DNA from: Fredericiella sp963839515
Lineage (GTDB): Bacteria > Chloroflexota > Anaerolineae > Caldilineales > Caldilineaceae
Direction of reading: 5' to 3'
Length of the DNA: 64,000 bases
NCBI GenBank assembly: GCA_963839515.1
Contig: CAWIVN010000015.1
Span: forward strand, 124,001 to 188,000
This document shows, one piece after another, positions 51,856-60,873 of the stretch. Position 1 is the stretch's first letter; each line of letters starts with the position of its first letter. The notes under the pieces are model-generated. The model worked only from the letters and a program-made list of their open reading frames with translations, made no database searches and was not told where the DNA came from. The position numbers were made by a program, and so were the translations under genes.

Positions 51856-53289
51856 ATGAAGGTAAAGATGATCCTCCCGGCGCTGACCGAGGCCAAAAGC
51901 CCCTTTTTCCGCCCCATCAAGTATTCGCTCTTTCCGCCTTTAGGGCTGGCGACGCTTGCCGCCTATCTTGACCCGGACGATGAGGTCGTGATTCAGGATG
52001 AGCATGTCGAAGAACTCGACCTCGGCGATGAACCCGACTTGGTCGTCATCCAGGTCTATATTACGTCAGCCCGGCGTGCCTATCAACTGGCCGACCATTA
52101 TCGCGCCCACGGTGCCCATGTGGCGCTGGGCGGGCTGCATGTCACTTCGCTGCCCGACGAAGCCGCGGCCCATGCCGACACCATTTTTATCGGCCCGGGC
52201 GAAGCGACCTGGCCGGAGTTCCTCGCCGACTACCGCGCCGGGGCGTCAGGTAAGATTTACACCTCGACGGTGCGGACACTGGTGGGATTGCCGCCCATCC
52301 GGCGTGATCTCATCAAGCGCCGGCGCTATCTGGTGCCAAACTCCCTGGTAGTCTCGCGCGGCTGTCCCCATGTCTGCGACTTTTGCTATAAAGAAGCCTT
52401 CTTTCAGGGTGGCAAAAGCTACTACACCCAGACCGTGGACGCGGCGCTGGCCGAAATCAGCCGCTTGCCCGGCCGCCATCTCTACTTTCTCGACGACCAT
52501 CTGTTTGGCGACGCCCGCTTTGCCCGCGCGCTCTTTGACGGCATGGCCGGCATGGGGCGGCTGTGGCAGGCGGCCGGTACTGTCCCATCCGTGCTCAAGC
52601 CTGGGTTGTTGGAGAAGGCGGTGCAGGCAGGCTTGCGCAGCCTCTTTGTCGGCTTTGAAACCCTCAATCCCCAGAGCTTGCTGGAGCAGCGCAAACATCA
52701 GAACCTCCACCGCGATTATAGCCAGGCGGTGCGCAGGCTGCACGACCTGGGGGTGATGGTCAACGGCAGTTTTGTCTTTGGCATGGATCACGACGACGAC
52801 AGCGTCTTTGACCGCACCGTCGCCTGGGCCATCGAGCAGGGGATCGAGACCGCCACCTTTCACATCCTGACCCCGTATCCCGGCACCGCGCTCTATGCGC
52901 GCATGCACGCCGCCGGCCGTCTGAGCACTTCGGATTGGGATCTCTATGACACGCGCCACGTCGTCTACCGCCCGCAGCTGATCACGCCTGCGGCATTAGA
53001 GCGCGGGTACTGGCATGCCTATCACGAATTCTACCGCTGGGGATCGATTTTTCAGGGCGCAAGCACAAAGCCAACGCTGTTCGGCCAACTGCGCCATGTC
53101 GCCTATGCCGGCGGCTGGAAAAAGTTGGAGCCGCTGTGGGATTGGGTGATCCGCGCCCGCCGCGTCAACCAGCTCGTGCCTGTGCTGGAAAGTGTGCTGG
53201 CGGAATTCGGCCAAAAGGCTTCCGGGGCAGGGCGGCAGCGGTCCGATCTCCCGGTTACGGCCAGCGCCAGACCCGATCCTGCGGCATAG
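51856..53289 (+). CDS. B12-binding-type radical SAM protein
   Basis: 477 residues; ATG 51856 has AGAGGAG at good spacing. A B12-binding-like N-terminal domain (residues 1-150; ALGGLHVTSLPDEAAAHADTIFIGPGE) lacks the DxHxxG cobalamin motif but keeps the fold. The radical SAM centre is VSRGCPHVCDFCYKEAF (CxxxCxxC), then YFLDDHLFGDARFARALFDG, FVGFETLNPQSL and NGSFVFGMDHDDDSVFD. A C-terminal region near WHAYHEFYRWGSIFQ follows. Related to enzymes modifying lipids, hopanoids or tetrapyrroles (BchE/HpnJ-like superfamily). The substrate is unknown; the divergent two-component system may control it. Confidence 0.85.
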   Translation: MKVKMILPALTEAKSPFFRPIKYSLFPPLGLATLAAYLDPDDEVVIQDEHVEELDLGDEPDLVVIQVYITSARRAYQLADHYRAHGAHVALGGLHVTSLPDEAAAHADTIFIGPGEATWPEFLADYRAGASGKIYTSTVRTLVGLPPIRRDLIKRRRYLVPNSLVVSRGCPHVCDFCYKEAFFQGGKSYYTQTVDAALAEISRLPGRHLYFLDDHLFGDARFARALFDGMAGMGRLWQAAGTVPSVLKPGLLEKAVQAGLRSLFVGFETLNPQSLLEQRKHQNLHRDYSQAVRRLHDLGVMVNGSFVFGMDHDDDSVFDRTVAWAIEQGIETATFHILTPYPGTALYARMHAAGRLSTSDWDLYDTRHVVYRPQLITPAALERGYWHAYHEFYRWGSIFQGASTKPTLFGQLRHVAYAGGWKKLEPLWDWVIRARRVNQLVPVLESVLAEFGQKASGAGRQRSDLPVTASARPDPAA

Positions 53290-53413
53290 AGCATTGCACT
53301 CTTGCCCTGCATGCCTCCTCAGCCCCATTGGCCGCCAGGGCAACTGTACCCAATACCATCACGAGCGCCAAGGCTGCAATCACGGGAACCATCAACTTGC
53401 GAATTATTATCAT
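53255..53413 (-). CDS. Short secreted-like ORF (52 aa), possibly a remnant
   Basis: From ATG 53413: MIIIRKLMVPVIAALALVMV then LGTVALAANGAEEACRARVQ, a convincing signal peptide with an AxA-type site, followed by only about 25 residues ending at 53255 inside the end of the radical SAM gene. Too short to be a normal secreted protein. May be a peptide or a truncated gene. Confidence 0.3.
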   Translation of the reverse strand: MIIIRKLMVPVIAALALVMVLGTVALAANGAEEACRARVQCSMPQDRVWRWP

Positions 53414-53481
53414 GTCGCCGTCGCGCCGGCAGCTGTTGCGTCTTGCGAGCCAAAATCTAACGCGCTAAATAGGCGCTGTTC

Positions 53482-54132
53482 TCATCCGGGTAACGCCGCT
53501 AAATTCCAGATCGCCTCGTAGAAGAAGGTAGGATGAAACCCATTGGCCGCGTACCAGGCGATGGTCTGCTGCGTCAAAGGCGCTGTCGTCCCGCAAGCCT
53601 GCACACCGGCCGGCAGGTTTTCGGGCACGGCACAGGGGAAATGGGAGTTGATGTGAAATGCCCAGGGTACAGTTGTCGCCGGTCCGTAGAGTTCCTGGTT
53701 GACAAAGTTGCCCATACGCCCGATAGCTTGCGCCAAGAGCACGTTGATGGCAATGAAATCGATGTATTTGGCGACATTGAGCTTGTAGTGCCAGGTGTAC
53801 AGCCACAGCGCCAGCAGCCCACCGGCGACGCCACCATAGATGCCCAGGCCGCGGAATCCGCCCGACCAGAAGTTGATGGCGTCGAGGGGATGCTGCAGGT
53901 AATATGTCAAGCCCCCGCCGTCGGCCGGTGAGCTGAGAACGTGGTAGAGGCGGGCGCCGATAATGCCCACCACCAGCATCCACGCCAATAGATTCCAAAT
54001 GTGGTTGGGGTCTTCGCCTGCGCGCTCGGCGTTGCGCGCAGACAGCCAGCCCGCCAACACCGCGCCGCCGACAATAAAGACACCGTACCAGTGCAGGCTG
54101 AAAGGCCCATATTGTAGGATTACCGGGTTCAT
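53482..54132 (-). CDS. lgt: Prolipoprotein diacylglyceryl transferase Lgt, C-terminally truncated
   Basis: 216 residues against about 260-300 for the family. Conserved parts: ILQYGPFSLHWYGVFIVGGA, FWSGGFRGLGIYGGVAGGLL (Lgt signature near residue 90), LLAQAIGRMGNFVNQELYGPAT (active-site His replaced by Leu-Ala region as in many family members; GRxGNFxN retained) and HPTFFYEAIWNL. The frame then stops, so the last membrane helix is missing, and no other frame continues the homology. Lgt attaches diacylglycerol to lipoproteins. This copy may be inactive; another lgt is probably elsewhere, because lipoproteins such as the sugar-binding protein are encoded here. Confidence 0.75.
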   Translation of the reverse strand: MNPVILQYGPFSLHWYGVFIVGGAVLAGWLSARNAERAGEDPNHIWNLLAWMLVVGIIGARLYHVLSSPADGGGLTYYLQHPLDAINFWSGGFRGLGIYGGVAGGLLALWLYTWHYKLNVAKYIDFIAINVLLAQAIGRMGNFVNQELYGPATTVPWAFHINSHFPCAVPENLPAGVQACGTTAPLTQQTIAWYAANGFHPTFFYEAIWNLAALPG

Positions 54133-54446
54133 GCTGAAGTCTCCTTTTCAGGCCGTCACTCTACCCCCGTTCTCACCTGCGTGCCAAGCAGCAGCGCTGC
54201 TTTCTTGGTTGCTCTCATGGTCTGCTCATCTTCTCTGGGCAATTATGCCGGTATCCAAATCCAATTACCGTACTGGCATAGTGTTCATCATTACGCGCAC
54301 GCTGGAACGTACCGGCGTGACATTTGGTACTACGATCCATCAGCAGGAACACATGCATTGGATACGCTTGTAGTAGGGTTATTGGGAATATTCAATTGCT
54401 GCGCCGTCTACCGGATTCAACTGGAACGTATCCGGCAGCAGTTGCC
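54133..54446. other. Gene-free interval of 314 bp
   Basis: Between lgt and the thioredoxin-VKOR gene. More AT-rich than its surroundings. Two similar stretches CTGGAACGTACCGG and CTGGAACGTATCCGG occur about 120 bp apart. Short ORFs present have no recognisable content. Confidence 0.4.
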
Positions 54447-55658
54447 TCATGCCATTTGTTGGGCAGAAGGCGCGTGGCCTGGCATGGATCCTGCCAACAC
54501 AGCCAGGATCAGGGTCATGCACAACGCCGATGTCAAGCACCAGATACAAGTTGCCCCGATGACGAATGGCTCCAGGAAAGTGAGGTAAATTGAAAACATG
54601 GCGCCGAATAACGCCATTATCACTAGTGCAATTCCTGCAGTCTGGCGCAGCTGAACATTTCCCCACCTCATTGCAGCCCACGCAATGAGTATCGCCGCAT
54701 AACCGAATATACCAATTAGCCCTATCGGAAGCCAACCAAACAGCATGGCGTATTCGCTTTGCTGCACCGTGTTGCAGTCGCCGACGGGCCCGCAGATCGC
54801 CGCATAGCGTGTGGTTTCGACGAATGCCATGTAGATCGAAACGCCGAGGCCGATAAGACTCAGCCCCGCTATCGCCCCCACGCGCCATCCGTCCCTTAAC
54901 CCGGGCACAAAAGCTGCCGCTTGCCTCGACCAAGTTCGCCCGATGCGCATAAGCGTAAATACAAGAACAGCAAACATGCCGACCAGTAAGAGTATGGCAA
55001 TTGCGTTTCCAGCGGGATCGCGGCTTAACTTGGTTGCTAGGGTTTCTGCGACAGGCTCATCTGCTAAAGGCGCTGTACTTGGGGCGGTCAGGTCAGCCTT
55101 TGGCTGGCCGGCGGCATCGCTGGCCAGCGCCGTCGTTGCCGCTTCTGATTGTGGTATCGGGCTCGCGGCGGCAGCTTGAGCTGACGATGGTTCCGCAGCT
55201 GGTTGTGCTGCAGTGGTGCGTTGTGTCGCTTCATTTGTCGCCAACACTGCGGTGAGACCAGGAATCGTGGGCCAGTCATCACCACCTTTGGCCAGGGATT
55301 GTTCAATCACAAATGGAAATTGCGCTGGAATCTCCGACGAGCCGACCATCACGGTAGTGGCAACGATCAGCATCGGCACGCCTTGCCGCTCGTTCGTGAT
55401 GTCAAAGTGGTCGATTGCCACTTGAAAGAGCGCTTGGCCGGCGGGCTTGGTGATGTCGATACCGACGATTTCCAACCGTGCACCGTATTGCTCAAGCAGC
55501 GGTGGTAGCACTTCGGTCAGCACGACATGGCAGTGCGGGCAGGTAGGCGAGTAGAACAGCACCGCGCGCACCACGGACTGTTGAGCTTCGGCCCTACCCG
55601 CCAACAGCGTACCGCCCAACCAGAGCACCAGTCCAAGCAAATAAGTCGACTTTTTCAT
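54447..55658 (-). CDS. Thioredoxin-like/VKOR fusion (disulfide bond formation)
   Basis: 403 residues from ATG 55658. A signal or membrane anchor (LLGLVLWLGGTLLAGRAEA) is followed by a thioredoxin-like domain with CPHC (residues about 43-46; LFYSPTCPHCHVVLTEVLPPLL), a disordered Ala/Pro/Thr-rich linker (about 150-215), one extra helix and a four-helix VKOR domain. That domain has Cys pair CGPVGDCNTVQQS, the active CIWC (GATCIWCLTSALC) and the conserved Ser/Trp region. VKOR reoxidises the thioredoxin partner using quinone. Fusions of the two occur in cyanobacteria and actinobacteria, but there the order is VKOR first; here the thioredoxin comes first. Confidence 0.88.
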   Translation of the reverse strand: MKKSTYLLGLVLWLGGTLLAGRAEAQQSVVRAVLFYSPTCPHCHVVLTEVLPPLLEQYGARLEIVGIDITKPAGQALFQVAIDHFDITNERQGVPMLIVATTVMVGSSEIPAQFPFVIEQSLAKGGDDWPTIPGLTAVLATNEATQRTTAAQPAAEPSSAQAAAASPIPQSEAATTALASDAAGQPKADLTAPSTAPLADEPVAETLATKLSRDPAGNAIAILLLVGMFAVLVFTLMRIGRTWSRQAAAFVPGLRDGWRVGAIAGLSLIGLGVSIYMAFVETTRYAAICGPVGDCNTVQQSEYAMLFGWLPIGLIGIFGYAAILIAWAAMRWGNVQLRQTAGIALVIMALFGAMFSIYLTFLEPFVIGATCIWCLTSALCMTLILAVLAGSMPGHAPSAQQMA

Positions 55659-55780
55659 GGCTTTCCCCAACCACCACCGGTTGGCCCCTGTTTGTGCTGC
55701 AATCTGACCTTAGGTATGAATTCCTGTTGCATCGCGTGCACGTCCAGACTCAGCGGCAGATCCCCATGGCAAGATGAACA

Positions 55781-56182
55781 TTAGCTCTGCAATTTTTCCA
55801 CGACACGCCGCAGGCGGGCGTCGGCTTCGTCCGCCACGGCGGTCAACGCTTCGTTCTGGACCATGCCCAGCATCTGCTTGGGGTCGACAATGCTGACGCG
55901 GCTCGTACCATCCGGCTGGGCATAGACGATAACGTTGCACGGCAGCAGCAGGCCCAATTCGGGTTCGACTTCAAGGGCGCGGTGGGCGAGGGATGGGTTG
56001 CAGGCGCCTAAGATGGTGTAGGGCGGTTGGTCGATGCCTAGCTTGGCTTTCATCGTCGCCTGGACGTCGATAGTGGTCAGGACGCCAAAGCCTTCGGATT
56101 TAAGGGCCTCGGTGGTTTTGCGCACAGCTTCGTCCATAGCGTCGGGCAGGGTGCAGCCGAAGCCGTAATGTTGTTGGGTCAT
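55781..56182 (-). CDS. DUF302 protein
   Basis: 133 residues from ATG 56182 (AGGAGAAGG upstream). Family motifs: YGFGCTLPDAMDEAVRKTTEALKSEGFGVLTTIDVQATMKAKLG, PYTILGACNPSLAHRALEVEPELGLLLPCNVIVY and IVDPKQMLG. DUF302 proteins are small alpha/beta dimers of unknown function, often linked to redox or sulfur metabolism. Same strand as the OmpR-type pair upstream (31 bp after the kinase stop), so probably the third gene of that transcript and a possible output. Confidence 0.93.
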   Translation of the reverse strand: MTQQHYGFGCTLPDAMDEAVRKTTEALKSEGFGVLTTIDVQATMKAKLGIDQPPYTILGACNPSLAHRALEVEPELGLLLPCNVIVYAQPDGTSRVSIVDPKQMLGMVQNEALTAVADEADARLRRVVEKLQS

Positions 56183-56213
56183 TGTTCGCCTTCTCCTCAA
56201 AATGATAGAAAGA

Positions 56214-57597
56214 TTATCTATCGTAGTTGGATGCAGGCTGAGGGAAAAGGTTACAAGGAAGCTCGATAGTGAAGGTAGTCGTGTTGTTGGCGGAATGGAC
56301 GGCGATTGTGCCGTGGTGAAGGAGCACGAGCCGGCGGGTGATGGCGAGGCCCAGGCCGCTGCCGCCGGCGTCGGACTGGCGGGCGTCGTCGCCGCGCCAG
56401 AAACGGTCGAAGAGATGCTCGATGTGTTCAGGTGGCAGGTCGCCGGTGTTGCTGACAGCAAAGCGTACGCCGGTGCTGCCCTGGGCATGCGCTGCCGAGA
56501 CACGGATCGTGCCTTCCGGCTGCGTGTGGCGCAGCGCGTTGGTGAGCAGGTTGTCAAAGACCTGCTGCATGCGCCCGGCGTCCACCTGCACTGCAGGCAG
56601 CCCCGGTTCTGCCTGGCTGTCCAGGACGATGCCCGCGTCCTGCGCCAGGGGGGTAAAGCGGGCGACGGCCTCGGCGACCAGCGCGGCGGGTGCGACGGCG
56701 GACAGCTGCAGCGGCAGGCGGCCGGTTTCGGCTTGTGTCAGCAGGCGCAGGTCCTCGACCAGGCGTGCGAGGTGGATTGTCTGATCGTAGGCCACGGCCA
56801 GGCGTTCGGCGTCGAGTGGGTAGACACCATCCATCATGGCCTCGAGGTGACCGCGCAGCACGCTTACGGGCGTACGCAACTCGTGGGCGATGTCGCTCGT
56901 CATCTGCCGGCGCAGACGTTCGCCATCCCCCAGCCGCTGCGACATATTGTTGAACGAGGTCGCCAGTTGGCGCACCTCGCTTGGCCCTTCGACCGGTACA
57001 GGTTCGCCTAATTGTGCGCTCGTCAAGTGGCGTATACGCTCAGCCAGCCGCTGTATAGGGCGCGCCAGCCAGTACGCCAGCAACAAGCCAAGGGCGAGCG
57101 CCACCAAGCTGGCGACCAGCGCAATGACGAGCAGCGCCCGGCTGACCTGCTCCGTAAATGCCTGCTCGGCACGTCCCAGTGCCTGTGCTCCAGGTGCCTG
57201 CTGACCCAGCAGCCCGACCGCGGTCCCACTTACCGTCAAAGGAACTGTCTCGACCGGGCCAATGCCATCCACACTGCTGCCCAGCCAGCTTGCATCTGTG
57301 GCCGCCACAATGAGGCCATCTGGCGCAGCCACAAACGACTGCATGCCGCCGCGGCCGCGGCGCTCGCCCAAGCCGCGTCCCATGACCGGCAGCAGGTCTT
57401 CCACACCTGCCCACGTGCCGTTGGCGGTGTAGTAGGCTTGCAGATCGGCGATGAGTGTGGGGTCGAAGAGAACGGAGTTGCGGGCGCCGACATACTGGCG
57501 GAAGCTGGCGTCCACCGACTGGTAGACCACGAAAGCGACGATTGCCAGCACGATCCAGGTCACCAGCAAAATAGCCGCGGTCAGCCGCACCCAAAGC

Positions 57598-57605
<8 letters not shown>
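56214..57605 (-). CDS. Sensor histidine kinase (HAMP, BaeS-like)
   Basis: 463 residues; ATG 57605 overlaps the response regulator end by 8 bp. Two membrane helices (AILLVTWIVLAIVAFVVY; ALLVIALVASLVALALGLLLAYWLA) enclose an extracytoplasmic sensor of about 140 residues with a GRGLGERRGRGG loop. HAMP follows, then HisKA TSDIAHELRTPVSVLRGHLEAMMDGVY and HATPase (FDNLLTNALRHTQPEG; FDRFWRGDDARQSDAGGSGLGLAI). The MMDGVYPLD feature is typical of BaeS/MtrB-like kinases responding to envelope stress. Partner is the adjacent OmpR-type regulator. Confidence 0.94.
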
Positions 57606-58290
<685 letters not shown>

Positions 58291-58329
58291 GGTGATCGGT
58301 TCGTAGTGATAGATGGATGATGCTTGAAC

Positions 58330-58365
58330 GTGACAAGTCCGCACGCCTCTGCGCAGACTTGTCAC
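58330..58365. promoter_or_regulatory. Inverted repeat upstream of the response regulator
   Basis: GTGACAAGTC (58330-58339) and GACTTGTCAC (58356-58365), perfect 10-bp arms with 16 bp between, within which CGCA/TGCG can also pair. There is no T-run on the minus strand afterwards. Either an operator for the regulator or the 3' hairpin of the ferritin-like gene. Confidence 0.5.
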
Positions 58366-58429
58366 ATGATACACCGTTCAGCCCGCATCCTGTATGAAGG
58401 TGGGTGAACGAGTTGGAACTGCGTGGCAG

Positions 58430-59212
58430 TTAGTTGGCGCAGCGCTCAAACGCCGGCAGATGCTTCTCGTTGGTTACCGTGCGCAGCTGCGTTGCGACCT
58501 GCGACATGTCGGGATAGTCGCCGACTGCGGCGAGCAGCTTGTCGTACAGGTCGCGATTGGCGATTTCGGCGTCGACGGCAGCCTGGCAGGCCTCGGTAAG
58601 GCTGGCGAATTTGGGCGTCGCGACCTTGTCTGCCGCGGGCATCGGAATGCCGTAGCGGTCAAAGAGGAACTCCCAGGCGGCGATGTGCTGTGCTTCGGCC
58701 TTCTGAATGTTGGTGAACGGGCGCACGCTGCCGAACTGGTCGATAACCGAGCCGTAGATGGCGTAGGCGTTCAGCTCGTCGGCAAGACCAGCCTGCATGG
58801 CGGAGACGACGGCAGCGGGCACCTGGCCTTGGGTCTTGGGCGGCAGCATCGTCTCCCAGTTGGCGGCGTGGGCGCCGGGTCCACGGCCGGGCGTACCCTG
58901 CTGCCCCTGGTTGCGGCCTTGGCCGTTGCCGCCCTGCCCTTGGCGATTGCCCTGGCCCTGCTGGTTGTGCCTGCCCGTGCCGTTGCCCTGGCGGTTGCCC
59001 TGACCTTGCTGATTGCCATTCCCCTGTTGACCGCCCGGTCCTTGCTGCCTGTTGCCGTTGCCCTGGCCCTGGCCCTGCATCTGGCAAGTTCCCGTGCCCG
59101 TGCAGTCGCCGCTGCCGCTGCTCTGGCGACCTTGGGCCAGCATCACGCCACTGCTCACGATTAGAAGGCTTGCGGCCAAACCGGCCGCCAGAACAAGCTT
59201 ATACGATTTCAT
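58430..59212 (-). CDS. Secreted ferritin-like (DUF2202-type) protein with G/N/Q-rich linker
   Basis: 260 residues from ATG 59212 (AGGGAT upstream). Signal peptide LVLAAGLAASLLIVSSGVMLAQ. Residues about 30-115 are a repetitive Gly/Asn/Gln/Arg linker (units such as NGQGRNQGQQG, GQGNRQGNGTG). The C-terminal domain (about 125-260) is a helical bundle: QAGLADELNAYAIYGSVID, NIQKAEAQHIAAWEFLFDRYGIPMP, and a last helix with NRDLYDKLL, carrying Glu/His pairs suited to a di-iron site as in DUF2202 proteins. It may bind metal outside the membrane. It precedes the OmpR-type system on the same strand. Confidence 0.82.
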   Translation of the reverse strand: MKSYKLVLAAGLAASLLIVSSGVMLAQGRQSSGSGDCTGTGTCQMQGQGQGNGNRQQGPGGQQGNGNQQGQGNRQGNGTGRHNQQGQGNRQGQGGNGQGRNQGQQGTPGRGPGAHAANWETMLPPKTQGQVPAAVVSAMQAGLADELNAYAIYGSVIDQFGSVRPFTNIQKAEAQHIAAWEFLFDRYGIPMPAADKVATPKFASLTEACQAAVDAEIANRDLYDKLLAAVGDYPDMSQVATQLRTVTNEKHLPAFERCAN

Positions 59213-59376
59213 GGTTCTATCCCTTTCGCTTGACATGAATATTGTTGTGCTGACCCAAGTCTCGCGTGGAACTTTGAAGAACCTGTGAAGACACCATAGG
59301 GAAATGTTAGCGTTTGAGCTTCGAGTGGCGTTCGAGCCTGGGCACATGGCTGCACCGCGTTGTCCACAACCAGGTG

Positions 59377-59685
59377 CTAATGCAGCTCCGCAAGCGCCGC
59401 CCCATCGCGCACGACGACTTCGACGTGCACGTTCTCATCGGTAGGGTCGTGCCAGACCAGCTCGCCGTCTTGCAGCGCATACATGCCTTCCGCGTGTTCG
59501 ACGGCGTAAGCGACCAGGCAGTCCCCGGCACGGATCTCGGCGCCGCGCGCTTCCTGCTGCGTCATGTGCTCGAGGGCCTGGCCAAAGGCGCTGCCCCGCT
59601 CGCGCGCCAGCTGCAGCTGTTGACGGTTTGCCTCATCACTTTCCGCCAGGGGCGGGCTGCCCCTGCTCGTTTTTTCGCTCATCAT
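59377..59685 (-). CDS. Small soluble protein of unknown function
   Basis: 102 residues, GGGGAGGAG Shine-Dalgarno before ATG 59685. Residues 1-45 are charged and helical (ESDEANRQQLQLARERGSAFGQALEHM). The rest is beta-rich, with AGDCLVAYAVEHAEGMYALQDGELVWHDPTDENVHVEVVVRDGAA. No recognised family. The strong ribosome binding site and normal codon use argue that it is real. It stands alone between the ferritin-like gene and the cation antiporter. Confidence 0.6.
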   Translation of the reverse strand: MMSEKTSRGSPPLAESDEANRQQLQLARERGSAFGQALEHMTQQEARGAEIRAGDCLVAYAVEHAEGMYALQDGELVWHDPTDENVHVEVVVRDGAALAELH

Positions 59686-59847
59686 CGCTGTCTCCTCCCC
59701 TTTGGCAACACTTCATCTCCGAGGCATAGTATGGCACAAAATTAGATGGCCGCGACCCCACATGCAAACAAATAGTGGATACCTTTTCGGACCTATAAGC
59801 TCCGGCTTACGCCCATGGTACCGATGAGCCACCCGTCCTGGTACGCC

Positions 59848-60837
59848 TTATGTGCGCAGCGCCATTTGGCCAATATAGATGGCGTAAAGGGCGAGCAGGA
59901 TCGCCGCTTCCCAGCGGGTAATACGGCCCCTCGGCCGCCAGGCAAAAAGCCATACCAGCGCTGTCAACAAGAGCATCACACCAAAGTCGATCTCCATCCC
60001 TGGGGGCACCGACAGCGGGCTGACCAAGGCCGTGATGCCGGCGATCGCCAGCAGATTGAACAGGTTGCTGCCCACCACGTTGCCGATGGCGATCTCAGCG
60101 TTGCCGCGCAGCACGGCCACGATGGAAGTAGCTACCTCGGGCAGCGAGGTGCCGAGAGCCACCAGCGTCAGCCCGATCACGACTTCGGAAATACCCAAGG
60201 CGCGCGCCAGTTCCGACGCGGCAGCCACCAGCCATTGCGCTCCGAGTATGAGACAGCCCAGCCCGACGATGATTCCTAGGATGTCCAGCCAGACCGTGCG
60301 GCTTGGCTTTGCCGTGTCGGGGTCGATGGACTCGACGGTGTCGACCGTCATCCGCACTTCCTTGGCGTAGGCAGGATCGCGCGCGGCCGCACGCCAGCTG
60401 ATCACCGTCTGCCCGATAAAACCCCCAACCAGCAGCGCCCCTTCCGGCCGGCCTATGTCCATGTTGAGCCACGCCATTAGCGTGAACAGCAGTGAGACAG
60501 CCAGCAGCATTGGCAGCTCGCGGCGCACAAAACTGCCGTCCACCGGCAGTACTCTGATGATGCCGGCCAGGCCAAGGATCAAGCCCAGGTTGGCGATATT
60601 GCTGCCGACGATATTGCCGATGGCGATGGCGCTGGCATCGCCATCCAGCGCGGCGGTGAGGCTGACGACCAGTTCCGGTAAGCTGGTGCCAAAGGCCACG
60701 ATGGTCAGGCCGATCAGCACAGGCGGCAGGTGATAGCGCACGGCCAGCCGCGATGCGCCGCGCACCAGGGACTCCGCGCCCCCTACGAGCAGAACGAACC
60801 CGGCAGAAAATTGCAGCACCAGCCAAAACACATCCAC
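59848..60837 (-). CDS. Ca2+/cation antiporter, CaCA superfamily (YrbG-like)
   Basis: 329 residues, ten hydrophobic segments. Both alpha-repeats are clear: VAFGTSLPELVVSLTAALDGDASAIAIGNIVGSNIANLGLI and VALGTSLPEVATSIVAVLRGNAEIAIGNVVGSNLFNLLAIAG, each with the catalytic GTSLPE and GNxxGSN motifs. Exchanges Ca2+ for Na+ or H+ across the membrane. 36 bp after the ClC gene on the same strand, forming an ion-homeostasis group. Confidence 0.95.
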   Translation of the reverse strand: MDVFWLVLQFSAGFVLLVGGAESLVRGASRLAVRYHLPPVLIGLTIVAFGTSLPELVVSLTAALDGDASAIAIGNIVGSNIANLGLILGLAGIIRVLPVDGSFVRRELPMLLAVSLLFTLMAWLNMDIGRPEGALLVGGFIGQTVISWRAAARDPAYAKEVRMTVDTVESIDPDTAKPSRTVWLDILGIIVGLGCLILGAQWLVAAASELARALGISEVVIGLTLVALGTSLPEVATSIVAVLRGNAEIAIGNVVGSNLFNLLAIAGITALVSPLSVPPGMEIDFGVMLLLTALVWLFAWRPRGRITRWEAAILLALYAIYIGQMALRT

Positions 60838-60873
60838 GGCGAGGATTTGCCTTTCTACTTGACGACAGCGGCG

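Noticed and set aside
53465..53998. Alternative 177-codon frame overlapping lgt
   Set aside because: Shadow of lgt; it carries no Lgt motif and does not supply the missing C-terminus.
54181..54588. Plus-strand ORF of 135 codons between lgt and the VKOR fusion
   Set aside because: No ribosome binding site, no recognisable motif, and it runs antisense into the VKOR coding region.
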